Below, one piece after another: positions 34,462 through 44,349 of a stretch of DNA of 64,000 nucleotides. The translations under genes were made by a program, and so were the position numbers. Location of the stretch: NCBI RefSeq assembly GCF_025397995.1, contig NZ_CP104550.1:1235775-1299774 (forward strand), written 5' to 3'. Every line of letters begins with the position of its first letter. Position 1 is the first letter of the stretch. Source of the DNA: Methanothermobacter wolfeii (GTDB taxonomy: Archaea > Methanobacteriota > Methanobacteria > Methanobacteriales > Methanothermobacteraceae). Below the pieces are notes generated by a model. That model saw only the letters and a program-made list of their open reading frames with translations, did not search any database and was not told the DNA's origin.

Positions 34462-34926
34462 TTACCCTCTAAGAGCATCCTTCAGTGCGCTTTCAAGTTT
34501 ATCCATCACAGCCTCACTCACGCGCCCTACAATGGGAAGTGGTATGTGGCCAAAGTCAGGGTCAGTGAAACATTCACCTGCAAAATGCACCGGTCTGCTG
34601 TAGCGTGGTATGAAATGCCAGTGTACTTCAGGGTCAGGTTCCGGGTCCCTGAAGGCCGAATTCTTAAAGCAGCTCCAGTTAAAGAGGTCCGGACTGAAAA
34701 GCATCCTTAATGCAGCTTCAAGCATCCTCAGGGCTGATGAGAAATCATTCCATTCGGCCCTGTCGAGTTCCGAGAGGTCCCTGCACTTTCTCTTCAGTGC
34801 AAGGACACATGTCCCAAGGTACCTCTGACTCGGGGCAAGGTATATTATCCAGTGCCCTGTCCTGAGGATTTCACGGCCATAGTAGCCATCAATACCACAG
34901 TATTCACAGAAGCTCATTCTAAACAC
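34462..34926 (-). CDS. HIT-like (histidine triad) protein
   Basis: A 154-residue protein of the HIT superfamily. An N-terminal FCEYCGIDG could bind zinc, and the active-site region reads VHWHFIPRY, with two of the usual three triad histidines visible (H-x-H-x3). HIT proteins hydrolyse or transfer nucleotidyl groups. The reduced triad suggests either a phosphorylase-type variant or altered catalysis. It is divergent from the Fe-alcohol dehydrogenase gene. Confidence 0.8.
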   Translation of the reverse strand: MFRMSFCEYCGIDGYYGREILRTGHWIIYLAPSQRYLGTCVLALKRKCRDLSELDRAEWNDFSSALRMLEAALRMLFSPDLFNWSCFKNSAFRDPEPDPEVHWHFIPRYSRPVHFAGECFTDPDFGHIPLPIVGRVSEAVMDKLESALKDALRG

Positions 34927-34937
34927 CAGCAGTCAAG

Positions 34938-34993
34938 GTTTATATCATCAGGAGTACACTAATGTATATTACCGTTAGTTGTTTATATCATCA
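34938..34993 (+). repeat. Duplicated TATA element upstream of the Fe-alcohol dehydrogenase gene
   Basis: GTTTATATCATCA occurs at 34938-34950 and again at 34981-34993 (offset 43 bp), each followed by a similar AGGAGTA/AGAGAGTA. Each copy contains a TATATC core, so the gene may have tandem promoters. Confidence 0.55.
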
Positions 34994-35051
34994 AGAGAGT
35001 ATTATACGTATAGGGATGCCCTTCAGTGGTCGCCTCCAGCTGGTGTTAACC

Positions 35052-36182
35052 ATGGAACTTAGAAAGTTCGTGACAAGCGAATTCGTCTTCAGGAACGGGG
35101 CAAGGTTCCTTGCAGGAAGATACGCCTCAAATCTTGGAGGCGAACATGTTTTCATAGTAACAGACCCCGGCATAATGGATACCGGGCTTCTTGATGACCT
35201 GAAATCCAGTATGGATGATGAGGGTCTTGAATACTCTGTTTATCATGAGGTCACACCGAACCCCAGGGACCATGAGGTTATGAAGGGCGCCGAGGTCTTT
35301 GAGGCAGAGGAATGTGACATCATCGTTGCCCTTGGAGGAGGGAGCCCCATTGACTGTGCAAAGGCGATAGGTGCGGTTGCATCCAACGGTATGCATGTAA
35401 GGGAGTTTGAGGGTGTTGATATGATCCCTGTCCCATCAGCACCGGTGATATGTATACCAACAACTGCAGGTACCGGTGCCGATGTATCCCAGTTTGCAAT
35501 CATAATGGATACAGAGAGAAGTGTCAAGATGGCCATAATAAGCAAGACAATGGTCCCTGACGCCGCCCTCATAGACCCCGAGACAACGGTGACCATGGAC
35601 AGGGAGCTGACCGCTGCAACTGGAATGGATGCCCTCGCCCATGCAGTGGAGGCCTACGTATCCAATGCAAGCTTCCATATAACAGACCTGAACGCCCTTG
35701 ACTCCATAGGGATCATAAACAGGTGCTTGCCCGTCGCGGTGTCTGAACCCAAAAACCTTGATGTCCGTGAATCCATGATGCTTGCAAGCCTCGAGGCGGG
35801 CCTCGCGTTTTCAAATGCCAGCCTCGGACTGCTTCATGCCATGGCTCACAGCCTTGGAGGTAAACTCGACATTGCCCATGGGGAGGCCAACGCACTCCTC
35901 CTTGAACATGTGATGGACTTCAACTTTCCTGCTGCCAAGGAGAAGTACTCAAAAATCGCAGGGGCCCTCGGCCTCGAAAGCGCATCAAGGGATGAACTCA
36001 CAGGCTACATACGTAAATTCAGGGAGGACATCGGGATCGGCAAGACCCTCTCTGATCTTGGTGTGACACCCGATGAGATCCCTGAACTTGCAGAAACCTC
36101 AATGAATGACCCCTGCATTGTCACAAATCCCATGAAGCCCAGGGTGGAAGATGTTGAGGAGATATTCAGAAGGGCCCTTTAA
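35052..36182 (+). CDS. Iron-containing alcohol dehydrogenase
   Basis: A 376-residue group III alcohol dehydrogenase. GGGSPIDCAKAIG is the NAD(P)-binding loop. Metal ligands are D and H in MDALAHAVEAY, H in GLLHAMAHSLGG and H in DIAHGEANALL. The ATG at 35052 (MELRKFVTSEF) fits the family better than an upstream start at 34962. Methanogens of this kind use such enzymes for alcohols or aldehydes; the substrate is not clear. The histidine kinase gene follows closely on the same strand. Confidence 0.88.
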   Translation: MELRKFVTSEFVFRNGARFLAGRYASNLGGEHVFIVTDPGIMDTGLLDDLKSSMDDEGLEYSVYHEVTPNPRDHEVMKGAEVFEAEECDIIVALGGGSPIDCAKAIGAVASNGMHVREFEGVDMIPVPSAPVICIPTTAGTGADVSQFAIIMDTERSVKMAIISKTMVPDAALIDPETTVTMDRELTAATGMDALAHAVEAYVSNASFHITDLNALDSIGIINRCLPVAVSEPKNLDVRESMMLASLEAGLAFSNASLGLLHAMAHSLGGKLDIAHGEANALLLEHVMDFNFPAAKEKYSKIAGALGLESASRDELTGYIRKFREDIGIGKTLSDLGVTPDEIPELAETSMNDPCIVTNPMKPRVEDVEEIFRRAL

Positions 36183-36244
36183 CATTGTCACTAAAAAGTC
36201 CCGTCCGCGAGAACGGGGTAGTTCACTATAAATGGTGTGTATTG

Positions 36245-37348
36245 ATGCCTGGAAAGGACTGGGAAGAACTCCGGAGGAGGATAATAGGCTTCGGTGAGAA
36301 GTCAATAAGGAAGAGTTATTACCCCCGACTTCAGGAGTCCCTTGCAGAACTTGAAAGATTCAGGAAGCTCCTTGACTGTACAGACGACGCCATATTCCTT
36401 GTTAAAACCCCCACAGGTGAACTTGCAGATGCAAACCGTTCAGCCTGTGAGAGGTTGGGGTACTCAAGAAAGGACCTCCCCGGACACACCATCCATGATC
36501 TTCTACCCGAAGGGTTTCACAGTGAATTCTCAAGGATCCTCCAGGGTGAAGATAAAAAACTGAAACTCGATGGGGCTCTCAGAAAAAGAAACGGTGAGGA
36601 AATCCCGGTTGAAATAGGAATGGATATGGTGGACTTCAGGGGCGAGAGATACGCTGTCCTTGTTGCCAGAGACATAACCGAGAGGCTTGAAATGGAGAAA
36701 AAGCTCAGAAGGTCCCTCAGGGAAAAGGAAATCCTACTCAGCGAGGTGCACCACAGGGTCAAGAACAACCTCCAGATAATATCAAGCCTCCTGAGCCTCC
36801 AGGCACATAACATGCATGACCGGACATGCAGGGCGCTTCTTGGCGAGAGTCAGAACAGAATAAGGTCAATGGCACTCATACATGAGCAGCTCTACAGGTC
36901 AGGAGACTTCAGTGCAATAGACTTCAGTTCATATGCCTCTGAACTTATCCGGAACCTCAGGAAGTCCTATTCAACCGATAAGAACATTGAATTTTCACTT
37001 GAAATCGATAAGATAAACCTTAACCTTGAAACCGCCATCCCCCTTGGCCTTATACTTAGCGAACTCATAACTAATTCCCTGAAACATGCCTTCAAGGGTA
37101 TGGATGGTGGTCTTATCACCGTCAGATTCACCCGGGAGGACCTGTATTATGTCCTTGAAGTGGTGGACAACGGTACCGGTTTCAGGGAGGAAGGCCTCAG
37201 AAACAGTGACTCCCTGGGATTCAAGCTCGTTGAAATTTTAACAGATCAGCTTGATGGGACCCTTAAGGTCTCGGGTGAAGGCGGCGGCTACTTCAGGATA
37301 AAATTCAGGGGTCCGGTTTACAGGAACCGGATGGATATGGAGCCATAG
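36245..37348 (+). CDS. PAS-domain sensor histidine kinase (HisKA_2 type)
   Basis: A 367-residue cytoplasmic kinase (387 if a TTG at 36185 is used). A PAS domain (about 40-145: LDCTDDAIFLVKTPTGELADANRSACERLGY) precedes the HisKA_2 phosphoacceptor EVHHRVKNNLQIISSLL, with the histidine at about 170, and an HATPase_c domain with the N box (ELITNSLKHAF) and G box (VVDNGTGF, then GLGF-like SLGFKLVEIL). No membrane segment, so it would sense a soluble signal or partner. No response regulator is adjacent. Confidence 0.9.
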   Translation: MPGKDWEELRRRIIGFGEKSIRKSYYPRLQESLAELERFRKLLDCTDDAIFLVKTPTGELADANRSACERLGYSRKDLPGHTIHDLLPEGFHSEFSRILQGEDKKLKLDGALRKRNGEEIPVEIGMDMVDFRGERYAVLVARDITERLEMEKKLRRSLREKEILLSEVHHRVKNNLQIISSLLSLQAHNMHDRTCRALLGESQNRIRSMALIHEQLYRSGDFSAIDFSSYASELIRNLRKSYSTDKNIEFSLEIDKINLNLETAIPLGLILSELITNSLKHAFKGMDGGLITVRFTREDLYYVLEVVDNGTGFREEGLRNSDSLGFKLVEILTDQLDGTLKVSGEGGGYFRIKFRGPVYRNRMDMEP

Positions 37349-37441
37349 GAAACCCCATGAAGTCGGCATGATTCCGGTTGCAGCACCGCACACCAAAAGG
37401 CCATGAACAAAAAACTCCCATGAAACATCACCGGTAGAAAC

Positions 37442-37470
37442 CATTATAAGTGGAGGGCTGGGTTATATAA
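37442..37470 (+). promoter_or_regulatory. Promoter elements before the M50 protease gene
   Basis: Two TATA-like elements (CATTATAAG at 37442-37450, GTTATATAAG at 37462-37471) precede the ATG at 37475. If the first is used, the transcript would be nearly leaderless. Confidence 0.35.
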
Positions 37471-37474
37471 GAGT

Positions 37475-38050
37475 ATGGTCAGATTCAGCAGAGGGGAACT
37501 CAGGGACATCCTGGTTTCCATGATTGTGATTGCCGGAGTATTTGCCTATGTTTTCTCAGGGAGGAATATCCAGGCCACGGTAATCCTGTTACCTGTAACC
37601 GTCTTAACCGTGGGGCTTGGATTCGTCCTCCATGAAATCGCCCACAAGCTGACGGCTATACATTACGGGTTCTGGGCCGAGTACAGACTGTGGGTTGAGG
37701 GACTTATACTTGCAGTTGTAACAGCCTACTTCGGATTTGTATTCGCAGCCCCCGGTGCCGTCTACATACATGGGAACTACATTGAGAGGGATGTTAACGG
37801 TAAGATATCAATTGCAGGGCCCCTGACAAACATAGCCCTCGCAATCATATTCCTTATGGCATCATCGGTACTCCCCGGCCCCCTTGGCTATGTGGCGATG
37901 CTCGGCTATGCTGTTAACAGTTTCCTGGCATTATTCAACCTGATACCCATCGCGGTCCTTGACGGTGCAAAGGTCTTCAGGTGGAACCCCCTCATATGGC
38001 TCGCTGCAGCTGCAGCCGCATTTACGCTCACATTTAACAGCATGTTCTAG
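37475..38050 (+). CDS. M50 (site-2 protease-like) membrane metalloprotease
   Basis: A 191-residue polytopic protein with the zinc motif HEIAHK at 53-58 inside a membrane helix and the third ligand D163 in [13 protein letters not shown]. About six hydrophobic segments. This compact group of archaeal M50 proteins lacks PDZ domains. It would cleave membrane-embedded substrates. It lies 24 bp upstream of the ycaO gene on the same strand, which may mean co-transcription. Confidence 0.88.
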   Translation: MVRFSRGELRDILVSMIVIAGVFAYVFSGRNIQATVILLPVTVLTVGLGFVLHEIAHKLTAIHYGFWAEYRLWVEGLILAVVTAYFGFVFAAPGAVYIHGNYIERDVNGKISIAGPLTNIALAIIFLMASSVLPGPLGYVAMLGYAVNSFLALFNLIPIAVLDGAKVFRWNPLIWLAAAAAAFTLTFNSMF

Positions 38051-38074
38051 AATGGAGCTGGATACAATCTTAGC

Positions 38075-39280
38075 ATGACCCAGAGTGATAGGATGTTCAG
38101 GGATATTCCTGTTAAATATGTTGGATGCACGCACCGTGCCCTTAAACCCGCCGAGACCGTGCAGGAGTTTAAGGATAAACTACCGGCAATAGGCGTCACG
38201 AGGATAACCGAGATAACCCACCTTGACAGGGTTGGTATACCGGTATTCTCTGCAATAAGGCCCACTGCAGAGGAGGGGGCGGTTAGCATATACGCGGGTA
38301 AGGGTGCCACAAGAAACCAGGCAAGGGCATCTGCCATAATGGAGGCCTTTGAAAGGTACTCTGCAGAGAGAAAAAAAGGGGATAGGACCATCCTCGCCCA
38401 TCAGGATGAGGCTGAAAACTGCATAGACCCATCTTCACTCATACTCCCAGGGGGCAGTGCCCCTGACCATGAAATTGAATGGATTGAAGCTGAAAACATT
38501 GAAACAATGGAGAGGGTCCTTGTACCCGCAAATGCTGTCTTCCACCCCTACAACCCGCCAGTGGATGGGATCGGTCTTTTCAGGTCAAACACCAATGGTC
38601 TTGCCTCAGGGAACTTCACCGAGGAGGCTGTTTTTCATGGACTGATGGAAGTGATTGAGAGGGACGCATGGAGCATCTTTGAAGCCAGAAGGGGGCCTAA
38701 GATAGAAATTGACTGTTCAGGGACCGATAATGACATCATAGCCGGGCTTCTTGAAAGATTTGAGAGGGCGGAGATAGAGGTAACCCTCCTGGACCTTACA
38801 TCAGATACATGTATTGCCACCGTGGCTGCAGTTGCAGATGATGTTAAACTAAGGGACCCGGCGCTCCTCACAATGGGTGTCGGGACGCACCTTGACCCTG
38901 AGGTTGCCGTTATAAGGGCCCTTACAGAGGTCGCCCAGAGCAGGGCCACCCAGATACACGGGACCCGTGAGGACACCGTAAGGGCCGTTTTCATGAGGAG
39001 GGCAGGGTATGAGCGCATGAAACGCCTTAACCGGCACTGGTTCAGGGAGGCCGATGAAACCATCGGAATCTGTGATATGGAGGACCTCTCAACAAGATCC
39101 TTCAGAAGGGACCTTGAGGTGACCCTTGAAAGGCTCAGAAGGGTGGGGCTCAGGGACGTCCTCTTTACGGACCTTACAAGGGATGTGGGTGTTCCAGTGG
39201 TTCGTGTAATAGTACCCGGCCTTGAGGTGTTCTCTGTTGACCCTGAACGTGCCGGTCCCCGGTTAAGGTCGGCTCTATGA
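38075..39280 (+). CDS. ycaO: YcaO-domain protein (peptide thioamidation, McrA thioglycine candidate)
   Basis: A 401-residue YcaO protein. YcaO enzymes use ATP to activate peptide backbone amides. The Mg-ATP glutamates lie in [14 protein letters not shown] (about 86-100), [10 protein letters not shown] (about 188-198) and [13 protein letters not shown] (about 286-298). Together with the downstream tfuA gene it matches the pair shown in other methanogens to install thioglycine in the alpha subunit of methyl-coenzyme M reductase. It begins 24 bp after the M50 gene. Confidence 0.88.
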   Translation: MTQSDRMFRDIPVKYVGCTHRALKPAETVQEFKDKLPAIGVTRITEITHLDRVGIPVFSAIRPTAEEGAVSIYAGKGATRNQARASAIMEAFERYSAERKKGDRTILAHQDEAENCIDPSSLILPGGSAPDHEIEWIEAENIETMERVLVPANAVFHPYNPPVDGIGLFRSNTNGLASGNFTEEAVFHGLMEVIERDAWSIFEARRGPKIEIDCSGTDNDIIAGLLERFERAEIEVTLLDLTSDTCIATVAAVADDVKLRDPALLTMGVGTHLDPEVAVIRALTEVAQSRATQIHGTREDTVRAVFMRRAGYERMKRLNRHWFREADETIGICDMEDLSTRSFRRDLEVTLERLRRVGLRDVLFTDLTRDVGVPVVRVIVPGLEVFSVDPERAGPRLRSAL

Positions 39281-39494
39281 AGCCTCCATTATCACCACCA
39301 GGAGAGGCCCATTGAACAGGGCCACACTCCACAGCCACGATCAATTTACGCGGATCATCACAAGCGAAGGACTCAGAGAACAAAACCCACACACACCTTT
39401 ATGGGCCCTAATGGATCATCACGCGCATCATAGGTCATGTTCAACTTACTAGAAGAGTTAATGATTAAACCTGAAAAAGGAGGGCTGATCCCTC
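39281..39494. other. 214-bp noncoding gap between ycaO and tfuA
   Basis: No coding potential. GGATCATCACAAGCG (39352) and GGATCATCACGCGCA (39413) form a short direct repeat. A CCTTTATGG at about 39396-39404 is TATA-like, so tfuA may have its own promoter. AAGGAGGG at about 39477 is its ribosome-binding site. Confidence 0.4.
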
Positions 39495-40139
39495 ATGAAG
39501 AGAAGGATAATCATCTTCACAGGCCCCTCACTTTCCCATGCCGAGGCATCAGAGATCCTCAGGGCCGACTACAGGCCCCCTGTGAGGAGGGGTGATGTTA
39601 CAGATGCTCTTTCTGATTCTCCGGATATAATTGGAATTATAGACGGTGTTTTCCATCAGAGCCCTGCTGTGGGGCACAGGGAGATCATTGAGGCCCTGCA
39701 GAGTGGTGTTACGGTTGTTGGCGGTGCGAGTATGGGTGCCCTCAGGGCCTCTGAGCTGAGTGAACTTGGAATGATAGGGGTGGGGCGCGTATTCAGGGCA
39801 TACCTTTCAGGGGAGATTGAATCAGATGATGATGTTGCGGTTGCCTTTGACCCCGAAACCCTTGAGCCACTATCTGATTCCCTTGTGAGCATGGATTACA
39901 ACTTCAGACGTGCCCTCAGGAAGGGTCTGATATCCAGAGAGGGTTACAAAAGACTGATTACCACTGCGAAGAACCTCTTCTATCCCCTCAGGAACTACAG
40001 GAGGGTGCTGAATGATTCTGAGATGGAGGAAGGGAAGAAGGATGCGCTCTCCGAGTTCATTAAAGGGGAGGGTGTCGATATCAAAAGGGAGGACGCCCTT
40101 GAAGTTATAGGTTACATCAGGAAACTCCTAAGAGGTTAA
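39495..40139 (+). CDS. tfuA: TfuA-related protein, YcaO partner
   Basis: A 214-residue TfuA-family protein: IIIFTGPSLSHAEASEIL, then IIGIIDGVFHQSPAVGHREI, VVGGASMGALRASELSELGM and GRVFRAYLSGEIESDDDVAV. In the proposed mechanism TfuA helps deliver sulfide or a sulfur donor to YcaO for thioamide formation. It lies between ycaO and a LarE-like sulfur transferase, which strengthens the sulfur-delivery role. Confidence 0.88.
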   Translation: MKRRIIIFTGPSLSHAEASEILRADYRPPVRRGDVTDALSDSPDIIGIIDGVFHQSPAVGHREIIEALQSGVTVVGGASMGALRASELSELGMIGVGRVFRAYLSGEIESDDDVAVAFDPETLEPLSDSLVSMDYNFRRALRKGLISREGYKRLITTAKNLFYPLRNYRRVLNDSEMEEGKKDALSEFIKGEGVDIKREDALEVIGYIRKLLRG

Positions 40140-40218
40140 CCGTGATGGTTACACGAACAGGTTCTCATGAGCTGCATGGAAAGATTTCTCCTGCCATAAC
40201 CTAAGTAATGTGATGTCC

Positions 40219-41289
40219 ATGGAACTTGATGAAAAGATTGGAAGGGTTAAAGAATCCCTTAGGGGGAGGCGTGTTGCCGTTGGATTTTCAGGGGGAGCCG
40301 ACAGCACGGCGCTCCTTGATATTGCAGCGGGAGTCGCAGAGGAGGTGGTTGCATTCACCGTTGATACCGGTGTCATGCCCCGGGGCTTTACTGAAAGGGC
40401 CTCAGAAATCGCAGCCAGGATAGGGGTCCCCCATAAAATCATAGAACTTAACCTCCTTGATAACCGGGAATTCCGTGAAAACAGTGCGAAAAGGTGCTTT
40501 GTCTGTAAAAACATCATATACAGTTCCATAATGAGTGAAGCGCATGCCATGGGCCTGGATGTTGTTGTGGACGGGACAACCGTAAGTGACATGTTCGAGG
40601 ACCGGCCCGGGGTTCTTGTGAACCACCTGCTTGGAATAGAAAGCCCCCTTCTAAATGCAGGGATGAAGAGGAGCGACGTCCTGGAGTACCTTAAACTGAG
40701 GGGGCTTGATTACTCGGAGAACACGACATGCCTTGCAACGAGGATAAATACAGGTGAGGAGATAACCCCCGAGAAGATAAACAGGGTTTCATATGCTGAG
40801 AGTCTTATAGGGAGCATCTCAGATGCCGGGGCCGTGAGGGTGCGCCATGACGGGAACAGTGCGGTCATCCAGGTAGAGGACCCTGAAGGCCTCCTGAATA
40901 AGAACATCCTCAGGCACATTGAGGGTGAACTCAGGGCAATCGGATTTGAAAGGGTTCTGCTGGACCTTTCAGGTTACAGTAAGGGGGAGGAGGAGCTTGT
41001 CCTCTACAGGCCATGCCGTGAGGCGGATTCAAGGATAATGTTTGAGGTTAAACTCCCCTACCCGATTGATGTGAAGGAAACCTGCAGCAGCCTCGAATCC
41101 ATGAAGCCGAGGTGTTCAGAGAAGATGGGGGTCATCATGCTTAACCTTGACGGCAGGAACGTGACCATCTTCAGGAACGGTAAGATAGTCTCAAGGAATG
41201 TTAAGGACAGGGAAGATGCAGAGGACGTCCTCCTTAAAGTCCTGCCGCATATAATAAGAAGACTTGATGACAGCAGTCCCGTTACTTAA
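40219..41289 (+). CDS. LarE-like PP-loop sulfur transferase with extra C-terminal domain
   Basis: A 356-residue PP-loop protein. SGGADS (24-29) is the ATP pyrophosphatase loop, KRCFVCK carries C93 and C96, and TTCLATR carries C171, the position of the sacrificial-sulfur cysteine in LarE. Residues from about 260 form an added domain with C266, C289 and C299 and an alpha-beta tail (GVIMLNLDGRNVTIFRNGKIV). Such enzymes adenylate a substrate and transfer sulfur. It is 79 bp after tfuA on the same strand, so it could supply sulfur for YcaO. Confidence 0.82.
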   Translation: MELDEKIGRVKESLRGRRVAVGFSGGADSTALLDIAAGVAEEVVAFTVDTGVMPRGFTERASEIAARIGVPHKIIELNLLDNREFRENSAKRCFVCKNIIYSSIMSEAHAMGLDVVVDGTTVSDMFEDRPGVLVNHLLGIESPLLNAGMKRSDVLEYLKLRGLDYSENTTCLATRINTGEEITPEKINRVSYAESLIGSISDAGAVRVRHDGNSAVIQVEDPEGLLNKNILRHIEGELRAIGFERVLLDLSGYSKGEEELVLYRPCREADSRIMFEVKLPYPIDVKETCSSLESMKPRCSEKMGVIMLNLDGRNVTIFRNGKIVSRNVKDREDAEDVLLKVLPHIIRRLDDSSPVT

Positions 41290-41322
41290 TCATGATCTGC
41301 AGAGAAAACTGATGACACATGC

Positions 41323-41381
41323 AAGAAAATCCTCAGACCACAGACAATAAACCGACGAAAACAAAAAAGAAAATCCTCAGA
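41323..41381. repeat. Direct repeat around the stop codon of the 41377 gene
   Basis: AAGAAAATCCTCAGA occurs at 41367-41381, covering the stop codon (minus strand), and is repeated exactly at 41323-41337, offset 44 bp downstream. Confidence 0.75.
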
Positions 41382-41799
41382 TAACCCTGATTATATTCTC
41401 ATCAGTCCTTCTTCTGAATGCCGTTATCCTCTTTAGAAAACCCCTTGAATCCTCGCCCATAAGAAGGAGGTCGCCTGAGACCTCAAAGGGCACTCCATCA
41501 GCGCTTACCCCATTGAAGATTATCTCAACCTCATTTGAATCATCAGGGATGTCATTCGTCCTCAGGGTGTATTCAATGAGGAGTTCATCATGTGGCATCA
41601 CATCATACACCGTCTTCTTAAGTGTGGATTCAACCACATCCAGCACCGTTTCAATAACAGGAAGGTTGTTCCACCATGCGTAGGCCAGTAGAGGCTTCAG
41701 GTGTATTTCATTTATGGAGACCTCACCCTGGTTCCTGGCAGCCACCGTGAGGAGGTCCCCTGATGCCTTGAGGTGTACCCGCTGGTCAGTCATTTCCAT
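41377..41799 (-). CDS. Conserved hypothetical protein coupled to a CBS-domain gene
   Basis: A 140-residue protein of unrecognised family, rich in beta strands ([25 protein letters not shown]), with a Trp pair (AYAWWNN). No membrane helix or metal motif. Its start lies within the last codons of the CBS gene (about 14-nt overlap), so the two are translated together. It may act with the CBS protein. An ATG at 41793 is an alternative start. Confidence 0.7.
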   Translation of the reverse strand: MEMTDQRVHLKASGDLLTVAARNQGEVSINEIHLKPLLAYAWWNNLPVIETVLDVVESTLKKTVYDVMPHDELLIEYTLRTNDIPDDSNEVEIIFNGVSADGVPFEVSGDLLLMGEDSRGFLKRITAFRRRTDENIIRVI

Positions 41800-42631
41800 C
41801 AATCAGGGCTTTTATAAGGTCACTGGCCCTTGCAAGGCCCACGAGGTCACCCTCATAGTCTATGATCGGTATCTGTTCAATGTTCCTCCTCTTCATCTTC
41901 TCTGCGCAGGAGGTTACCGTTGTTGATGTGGTTGCCGTGACAATATCTGTGGTTGCAACCTCCCTGACCTCCTTATCAGGGAACCTGAGCTGATTCTTTA
42001 TAACGTAGAGGACGTTCTTGCTGTCCCATGACCAGCGGTCGCCCTCGGTACCCACTGAGGTGTTGTGGACGGTGCTTTCCGAGACTACTTCACTCTCATT
42101 TATGAAGTCCGTCTCTGTAAGGACCCCTGAGAGTTTACCCTGACTGTTAAGGGTCAGGAGGACCTTTAACCTGAAGTACCTCATTATCTCAAAGGCCACG
42201 CTGAGGGGTGTCCTGTCCCATGTCGTTGGAATGTTCCGTGTCATGTAATCCTCAACAGGGTCAGATATATCCATCTCTGCTATGGCACCGGCAACAAGGT
42301 CGTAGCTTGTGACAATACCCACCAGTTTAGATCCATCAACCACCAGGACCCTGCGGATGTTGTTCTCAAGCATCCTCCTGGCAGCTACCCTGACGTCATC
42401 ATCAGGGGATACCGTTATGGGGTTCCTTGTCATTATGAGGGCTATCTGCTCCTCATCAGGATTCTCAACAAGGTCCGTCCTTGTTATTATACCCACAAGT
42501 TCCTCCGTGCCCTTCTTAACAACTGGAAGTCCTGATATGTTCTCCTTCCTCATCAGTTCAAGGGCTGTTGAACGGTTCCCTGGAACGGTTACATAGTGTA
42601 TTTTCTCTGACATTATCTCCTTTACAAGCAT
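41786..42631 (-). CDS. Four-CBS-domain protein
   Basis: The 281-residue protein consists of four CBS motifs in two Bateman modules: [13 protein letters not shown].. / [16 protein letters not shown].. / [15 protein letters not shown].. / [14 protein letters not shown]... Such modules bind adenosine nucleotides and act as energy sensors or regulators. The ATG at 42631 ([10 protein letters not shown]) is preferred to an upstream start at 42676 that overlaps uspA. Fourth gene of a minus-strand series with the amidohydrolase and UspA genes. Confidence 0.88.
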   Translation of the reverse strand: MLVKEIMSEKIHYVTVPGNRSTALELMRKENISGLPVVKKGTEELVGIITRTDLVENPDEEQIALIMTRNPITVSPDDDVRVAARRMLENNIRRVLVVDGSKLVGIVTSYDLVAGAIAEMDISDPVEDYMTRNIPTTWDRTPLSVAFEIMRYFRLKVLLTLNSQGKLSGVLTETDFINESEVVSESTVHNTSVGTEGDRWSWDSKNVLYVIKNQLRFPDKEVREVATTDIVTATTSTTVTSCAEKMKRRNIEQIPIIDYEGDLVGLARASDLIKALIDGND

Positions 42632-42665
42632 GATCAACACCGGTGATGATCCATAAAAAAAGTTT

Positions 42666-43097
42666 TTAGTGAACAACGAGAACAGGGCACCCTGCAGACC
42701 TTACAACCTTCTCAGCCACGCTTCCAAGGAGGAACCTGTCAAGTCCGTGTTTGCCTGATGTCCCCATAACAACAAGGTCCACCTCTTCCTTCTCTATGGT
42801 CCTGAGTATGGCGTCTGCGGGTGAACCCTCATCTGTCCTCAGGGTTATCTTCACACCTGCTCCTGATTTCTCCACAAGTTTCTTAACGGCTTCAAGGGAT
42901 CTGGAGGCTTCCTCCTCAAGCATTTCCTTAAGGCGTACTATAAGGTCGTCTGCCGGGAGACTCACCAGTGATGATGTCTCCATGACTGTTAAAGCAATTA
43001 TTTCAGCTCCGCTTTTTCTGGCAATCCATATCGCATGTTCCGCGGCTTTGTTGGCATGTTTTGAGCCATCGGTTGGGAGCAGGATTTTACTGTACAT
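42666..43097 (-). CDS. UspA-family universal stress protein
   Basis: A 143-residue UspA protein: [20 protein letters not shown] at the start and the ATP-binding G-2x-G-9x-G(S/T) region [23 protein letters not shown] near the end. Residues fit the ATP-binding subgroup. It lies 5 bp after the amidohydrolase gene and 34 bp before the CBS gene, suggesting a shared stress or energy-state regulon. Confidence 0.92.
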   Translation of the reverse strand: MYSKILLPTDGSKHANKAAEHAIWIARKSGAEIIALTVMETSSLVSLPADDLIVRLKEMLEEEASRSLEAVKKLVEKSGAGVKITLRTDEGSPADAILRTIEKEEVDLVVMGTSGKHGLDRFLLGSVAEKVVRSAGCPVLVVH

Positions 43098-43102
43098 AGA
43101 AC

Positions 43103-44251
43103 TCACCTCTTAACTAATTTACCTTTTATTATTAAATATATTATATTTTTCGATTCAGTCCTGTTGATGAGGGAGAGATAGGGGTTAGCTGATGGTTTCT
43201 CGGTGACCATTATGTCTGCCTGGAAGCCCTCCTCCAGGCACCCTGTCCCTGTCAGTTTGCGCGCATTTGAAGTGGCCATCCTGAGGACCTCCACCGGCGG
43301 GAAGTACTCGCCGGTGATGCCCCTTGTAACCCTCAGGGTGTACTCCATCTCCCTGAAGAGGTCGGGTGAGGTGAACATTACGTTATCCGTGCCTAGGAGG
43401 AGGTTTATACCCATCTCATGCATCCTCTTTACAGGGGGGATCCCTGCCGCCAGTGCACCGTTGGACCGGGGGCATATCACAACGTCTGCCCCGCTGGACC
43501 TGACAAGTTCAAGGTCATCCCTCATTGGGTGTGTGAGGTGGACGAGGAGTCTGAAGCCTGCCCTGAGGGCCCTTTCAACCTCGGTCATCCCTGTCTCTTC
43601 AAGGGAGCGTATCTGGGATTTCCTGTGTTCCGCCACGTGTATGGATGCTATTTTACCCCTTCTCCTGCATTCTTCAGTGATTATCATTGCCGTCTCATCG
43701 GTGATCTCACCCATCCCGCTTGGCGCTATTCCATCGGCAACCCACAAGATCCTCCGGACCCTCCTCCTCACCTCCTCGGGTGATGCATCTTCATCAAAGA
43801 TTACAGGGTCCCTGCCGAGTATGAGCCCCTTCACTGGACTGGGGTCCGTGGCCCGCCTTATGGCCTCAACACCCCCGATGCCGCCTTCCCTGTAGTCCAC
43901 GAAGGCGGATGTGCCATGGTCCATCATGAAGTCCACTGAGGACCCCATGGCCCCCTCAAGTTCATCGGGTGTGCTTGACTCCAGTATCCTGTGTTTGATG
44001 CCATCAGGGGGTCTTACTATCTCATCGAGTGGTCTTCCATCCCCTTCGTCCATTGCAACCGTATCACCAAGGTGTACGTGGGAATTCACAAGTGCAGGTG
44101 CCACTATAAGGCCCGATGCATCTATTCTGTCCCTGCAGGGGATCCTTTCAGATGTTATTTCCTTTATTACACCATCCTCTATTACCATGTTGCCCCTTTC
44201 GGGTTTCAGGTGGGGGCCCCTCAGGATGGTGCCGTTCTCAATGACAAGCAT
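43103..44251 (-). CDS. Amidohydrolase-family metal-dependent hydrolase (deaminase-like)
   Basis: A 382-residue amidohydrolase. The metal ligands are visible in [10 protein letters not shown] (HxH, about 56-65), [22 protein letters not shown] and LLGTDNVMF (catalytic Asp). The layout fits the cytosine deaminase/chlorohydrolase branch; the substrate is probably a nucleobase or related amine but cannot be fixed. First gene of the minus-strand unit that continues with uspA. Confidence 0.85.
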   Translation of the reverse strand: MLVIENGTILRGPHLKPERGNMVIEDGVIKEITSERIPCRDRIDASGLIVAPALVNSHVHLGDTVAMDEGDGRPLDEIVRPPDGIKHRILESSTPDELEGAMGSSVDFMMDHGTSAFVDYREGGIGGVEAIRRATDPSPVKGLILGRDPVIFDEDASPEEVRRRVRRILWVADGIAPSGMGEITDETAMIITEECRRRGKIASIHVAEHRKSQIRSLEETGMTEVERALRAGFRLLVHLTHPMRDDLELVRSSGADVVICPRSNGALAAGIPPVKRMHEMGINLLLGTDNVMFTSPDLFREMEYTLRVTRGITGEYFPPVEVLRMATSNARKLTGTGCLEEGFQADIMVTEKPSANPYLSLINRTESKNIIYLIIKGKLVKR

Positions 44252-44324
44252 GATGACCTATATGTTGGGGGCTCTATTAACAGTTTCCAGTATATGATGG
44301 GTGCGGAAAAAACAGAAACTGATT

Positions 44325-44349
44325 AAGAAATTAATAAAAAAAAGGATTA
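44325..44349 (-). terminator. Terminator of the caspase-fold protein gene
   Basis: A-rich sequence AATTAATAAAAAAAAGGATT immediately beyond the stop at 44350 gives an oligo-T tract on the minus strand. Confidence 0.4.
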
